From Adineta ricciae (lineage: Eukaryota; Rotifera; Eurotatoria; Adinetida; Adinetidae): 64,000 nt of DNA. Positions 60,641-64,000 of the stretch are shown one piece after another. Within the stretch, counting starts at the first letter, position 1, and each line of letters begins with the position of its first letter. The DNA lies in contig CAJNOJ010000003.1 of the NCBI GenBank assembly GCA_905250025.1, positions 1,157,032 through 1,221,031 of the forward strand, written 5' to 3'. The position numbers and the translations under genes were made by a program. The notes below the pieces were generated by a model. That model was given only the letters and a program-made list of their open reading frames with translations. It did no database searches and had not been told where the DNA came from.

Positions 60641-61014
60641 GAATTTCTTCGTTATAGGAGCTGAACGAATGAATGTACCCAATCATACGGATGATGATCA
60701 TCATCAATCGTCTTTCTATTGACAAGTGGATCATTCTGTTAGATAATCTCTTCGTTTAATCACGTCAACATCGTTGTACTACAACGGCGAAACGATCATG
60801 TCGTTATTTGACTAACACGTGTAGTCGTTTCTTTTTTGTCGAAACAGAACAAAATATGAATAAATTTTTTTCCGCTGTATTTGATTTCGCGCAGGAGGAT
60901 TTTTTTGACGTATGTCGAATAAAGCGTAATGATGTATGCTTTTTAAATATCTGTTTTGTACCTTTCGTCATATTTCGATCATCGTTATATTTACATCGGT
61001 AAAGGTATTTGAAA
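60641..61014. other. Divergent intergenic region
   Basis: 374 bp between divergent starts. A 64-codon plus-strand ORF at 60808-61002 is AT-rich and unsupported. No core promoter element recognised. Confidence 0.4.
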
Positions 61015-61981
61015 ATGTGGAGAAGCAGAAAAGCTCGTAGCTCGACTGAATTGAATGCAAAAGGTTTGACTAGAGTTCTGTTTTGTTTTGATCAATGTCT
61101 TTTCTCGCGATAGAAATCGCTGCATTAGTTGAAGCATCGAACATTAGTGCAGAAGGTAATCGTTTAACGTTAGTGTCAATTAGGATTTTGATTTGACATT
61201 TCTGTTGCAGAAATTCGACGATGGCATGATGTTTGTGTTCTAATTTCATTTTATACGAACTGTGTGTGCTCTTCCCTGTAGGATTTTCTTGAACATTATC
61301 CATCTGGCCAACTGAATAAAAAGTCCTTTTGGGAATATTATCAAAAATTGTTTCCAACGAAACAAACACAAGAGTCAATCGGGTAGAAAACAAGACATAA
61401 AATGACACATATCCATTGATTTGTCTGCAAATCTTTTAGAAATATTTTCCAAATGATCGACACGAACAACGATGGAAATATTGATTTCAATGAATTATTA
61501 GTCGTCATTGTTCTGATGAGCCATTTAAATGCATTGGAATCACGACTTGCCTTTGCATTCGATATGTTTGCTATTACAACATAAGCCTTTTCTCTTTGGA
61601 TTCTAATCAAATGTTTTTCAATCTCTAGGTTCGACTGCTCGGGAGATGGGCATATTGATCGCGAAGAATTGGCGGATGTTATTTCAGCAATAGTGAGTTT
61701 TGTTTTCAGAATATCGCTTGGAGTAATAATGGATCTACTTGCTTAGTACGATCGTGCTGGTTTAACTGACCGTAAAGGCGAAAACGATCCAAACAAACGA
61801 GCAAAAGTCATCATTGATAAACTTGATAACACTGGCGATAATAAAATCAACAAGGCAGAGTTTATCCAAGGGTAATGCTGGAAGTTGTTCGTGCATTAAG
61901 AAATAAGTTTTCCGAATGTGTTTCTTTTTCAGTTGCAAAGACGATCCAGTTATTCGTAATCTACTTGCACCAAATGTTTAA
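61015..61981 (+). CDS. Neuronal calcium sensor family EF-hand protein
   Basis: Calcium sensor of the recoverin/NCS-1/hippocalcin family. Eight exons (61015-61063, 61114-61155, 61211-61230, 61282-61382, 61440-61565, 61629-61692, 61747-61871, 61933-61981) give 191 residues, the usual family length. EF1 is degenerate (HYPSGQLNKKSF), as in all family members; EF2 DTNNDGNIDFNE and EF3 DCSGDGHIDREE are canonical; EF4 DNTGDNKINKAE is also plausible. The NCS-type WHDDFLEHYPSGQ sequence sits before EF1. Unlike most members, residue 2 is Trp (MWRSRK), not Gly, so N-myristoylation is not possible from this start. Exon 3 is only 20 nt. Membership is firm; subfamily needs a tree. Confidence 0.88.
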
Positions 61982-62315
61982 TATCTGAAAACCAGTTAAT
62001 CGTCGTTTTTTCCTTCACTGAACTGAATAAAATTACTCGACATAAAAGTTCTTGATGTGCCAAAGGGTTTTTGAGAGTTCTATTCTTTGTTATTTGAAAA
62101 GAATAACGTGTGTTTTTCCTCGTGGCGATTTTCTTTTCGTGTGAAACATTCCTGAAAGTGATTTCGAACGGAAAAAGAAAAGCTTTTAAAAGAAAACTGC
62201 GAAGTTGTTTTTATTTTTCTTCTCGCATGAGACAAACAACGAGGTCTTTTTCGCAATCAAAAAGTGAATTGTAATACCGCACACACACAATTTACTTGAT
62301 TTTCTCATTGTATCG
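61982..62315. other. Spacer between NCS gene and CFAP97-like gene
   Basis: 334 bp with an AATAAA signal for the upstream gene and a CA-rich run near 62280-62289; no coding potential. Confidence 0.5.
62026..62031 (+). terminator. Polyadenylation signal of NCS gene
   Basis: AATAAA 45 bp after the stop codon. Confidence 0.6.
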
Positions 62316-62921
62316 ATGCATCGATCTCATCCGAACCCTTCTCCTGTCAGTAGCAAGTATCTCGCGTACAAAAAATTTCTTCGAGATCAAGAGGAGCTTA
62401 AACTAAACGTACGAAAACAATTTTTTAATTAATCTTTCTAAGTTTTCGTACTTCAGCTGAAAAACATTCACAGCTTAATCGATCAATCTGCTCCTACACC
62501 TCGTCCGCATATAACGGAACGTACTCGCACACGACAAGTAAATCGTATCTTTTCCGCGAACTTATTCGATGGAGTTCCATTTGAATAGCTTCGAGACGAC
62601 GAATTGGAGAGGATTCAAAGTGAAAACGATCGTCTTCGTTCAAGAATGATTAAGAATGGTGCATTCACTGATAATCATAACAATTATCTATCACGAAGGT
62701 ACAATTAGTCTTATATGAATACATTCATCAATGTTTCCTTTAGTTTAAATGGAAGAAAACGATATCGAGATGAAACGCAACATCGATATGTAATGGATCG
62801 ACTACGAAAGCAAATTCATCATGCACAGTCTGAGTATGCCATACACAAATGCGAGCATGATTATGCGAAACAACAAAATTTCAAACGGCAAATCACGCGG
62901 TTTCCGTCGATCACTAAATGA
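62316..62921 (+). CDS. CFAP97-domain-like small protein
   Basis: Four exons (62316-62408, 62457-62537, 62589-62698, 62744-62921) give 153 residues. A short basic N terminus is followed by helical, charged sequence. The order ERIQSENDRLRSRM .. NYLSRSLNGRKRYRDE .. YVMDRLRKQI resembles the CFAP97/hemingway domain found in small ciliary proteins (E-N-x-x-L, then S-L-N-x-x-x-R, then R-x-x-x-I). That would place it at the ciliary axoneme, plausible in a ciliated animal. The call rests on motif pattern only and is moderate. Confidence 0.6.
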
Positions 62922-63130
62922 ATTGTTCTCTCCTGAGAATACACGAAAGAAGTACTAGTGACATCGACACGAATTGTTTTTGTCCTGCAAACTTTCTTTT
63001 GTAATATAATCTTTATCAAACTCTATTTGTCAACCAGATTCGTTGCTATATACAGTCTTTTTATAAACCCATTAAATCTTTATCTTTGTCTGTTGAATAC
63101 ACACATCTTGTGATAACTTCTTTTTATTTT

Positions 63131-64000
63131 ATGATCGTGTCTTGGCAATCGTTAAATATTCTCTGTAAAACCTTTTACATAAAGCACAAGAAAAGCAATA
63201 ATCCTGGCATCGAGTAGCTTATCAACATCGTCGTATTTGACGTATTTAGATGATTATGTACAGATTCTTTGCAAATGCACTGATCAGAGTTTGATTGAGA
63301 AATTAAATGAAAATTATGTTGATGAAATACAAAAACAAACGCGTTTTATTTTAATTCAATGGCATAATGAACATTTCATTGATCAATCATCATCGTTGTT
63401 CATTGAACGTGTTGGACATCTCAATCGGAAAATGGCCTTGTTGACTGAACGATGTCAATTGAACGAAAAGCAAATGCGACGGATTGAACAATTACTTTGT
63501 AATTCGGAAATGACTCAATTGATCGTCTCGATTTTAGAGTCGATTTTAGAATCAACTCACCGACATCATGATCCGTTTCTTCGTCATTTGGCCATTCTGA
63601 TTGATTCGTTTTCATTGATGCAATCTCAAAAAACAATCTTCAATGATATCAGTGAACGTGTCTTAAGATCGGATTATTACCAACAATACTTGACTGAACT
63701 TCTGACGTCCGAAGTTCAACAAATTCATCTATTTTTTGTCGGTGCAATGAGTCAACTAGCAAATCAGATTGAAAATGCGACCCTAAACGAACTCTATTCA
63801 CAGTTTTTAATTGAATTTTTTCATGGCAAACCCATTCCGAACAATCCGGATCTACATTACTGTACTTTGGGTATCTTATCTCAATTGAATTTAACATCTC
63901 TAATCAATGATTATCCATGTATATCAGCATTAGTTTCGTTTTTTCTTGGTATATCGGTGAAGTCGACTGCTGACACCATGAAAGTATTTCGTCTACCACT
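63131..64000 (+). CDS. Start of an unknown helical protein (partial)
   Basis: Exon 1 (63131-63164) starts with MIVSWQSLNIL. Exon 2 starts at 63196 after an AAAAG acceptor and stays open to the window edge (268 further codons). The visible part is rich in Leu, Ile and amphipathic helices (SLIEKLNENYVDEIQKQTRF, RRIEQLLCNSEMTQLIVSILESIL), in the manner of an alpha-solenoid. No family recognised. The open frame far exceeds chance expectation for AT-rich DNA, so it is coding; the exact start is less certain. Confidence 0.65.

Noticed and set aside
1-64000. CRISPR arrays, tRNA/rRNA genes, insertion sequences, telomeric repeats
   Set aside because: I saw no spaced direct repeats, no convincing tRNA cloverleaf or rRNA core, no transposase-like frames with terminal repeats and no telomere-type arrays. 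By-eye reading could miss a single tRNA; tRNAscan-SE and Infernal would settle this.

Overview
This window looks like nuclear DNA from a small-genomed metazoan, most probably a bdelloid rotifer (Adineta/Rotaria type). The grounds are: AT-rich DNA; animal-specific genes (an NK2 homeobox gene, SZT2, Atos/FAM214, PTTG1IP, neuronal calcium sensor); almost every gene split by 45-75 bp GT..AG introns with TTTTAG-like acceptors; and two intron-bearing genes of bacterial type (galactonate dehydratase, GH26 mannanase), as expected from the heavy horizontal transfer known in bdelloids. The species is inferred, not proven. Exon joins were assembled by hand; for every complete gene the exon lengths sum to a multiple of three and the phases chain.

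Layout. 1-8222 (-): N-terminal part of an SZT2-like KICSTOR subunit, running off the left edge and containing one apparent 2.6 kb intron. 8711-10170 (+): bacterial-type D-galactonate dehydratase. 10497-13368 (+): a coiled-coil protein, a ZNF511-like zinc-finger protein and ribosomal protein eS12, closely packed. 13736-15132 (-): porphobilinogen deaminase with an enlarged insertion. 17336-18403 (+): NK2-class homeobox gene. 18872-20606 (-): two unknown proteins. 24043-31181 (+): a 2062-residue secreted protein with about 17-18 chitin-binding (CBM14) repeats. 31966-32943 (-): unknown type I membrane protein. 34068-35911 (+): secreted GH26 beta-mannanase with a C-terminal carbohydrate-binding-like domain. 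36372-38015 (+): cyclin K. 43444-46421 (+): Atos homologue. 47321-49150 (-): unknown 573-residue protein. 49939-52426 (+): PEX12 and TMEM129, both membrane RING E3 ligases, 130 bp apart. 53289-59299 (+): tightly packed unknown protein, ERAL1, IMPA1, PTTG1IP and TIM21. 59392-60640 (-): MAM-domain membrane protein. 61015-62921 (+): an NCS-family EF-hand protein and a CFAP97-like small protein. 63131 to the right edge (+): start of an unknown gene.

How the genes relate. Most are unlinked housekeeping functions: amino-acid sensing to TORC1 (SZT2), haem synthesis, translation, transcription elongation (cyclin K with CDK12/13), peroxisome import, ER-associated degradation, mitochondrial ribosome assembly and import, and inositol recycling. 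The main organisational signal is packing: same-strand runs with spacers of 56-264 bp in which a pyrimidine-rich AG acceptor lies 0-25 nt before the next start codon. That suits polycistronic transcripts resolved by spliced-leader trans-splicing, a mechanism known in bdelloids. The two bacterial-type genes instead each have a TATATAAA box 68-70 nt before the start codon. Several long stretches (15.1-17.3, 20.6-24.0 and 38.0-43.4 kb) show no convincing genes.
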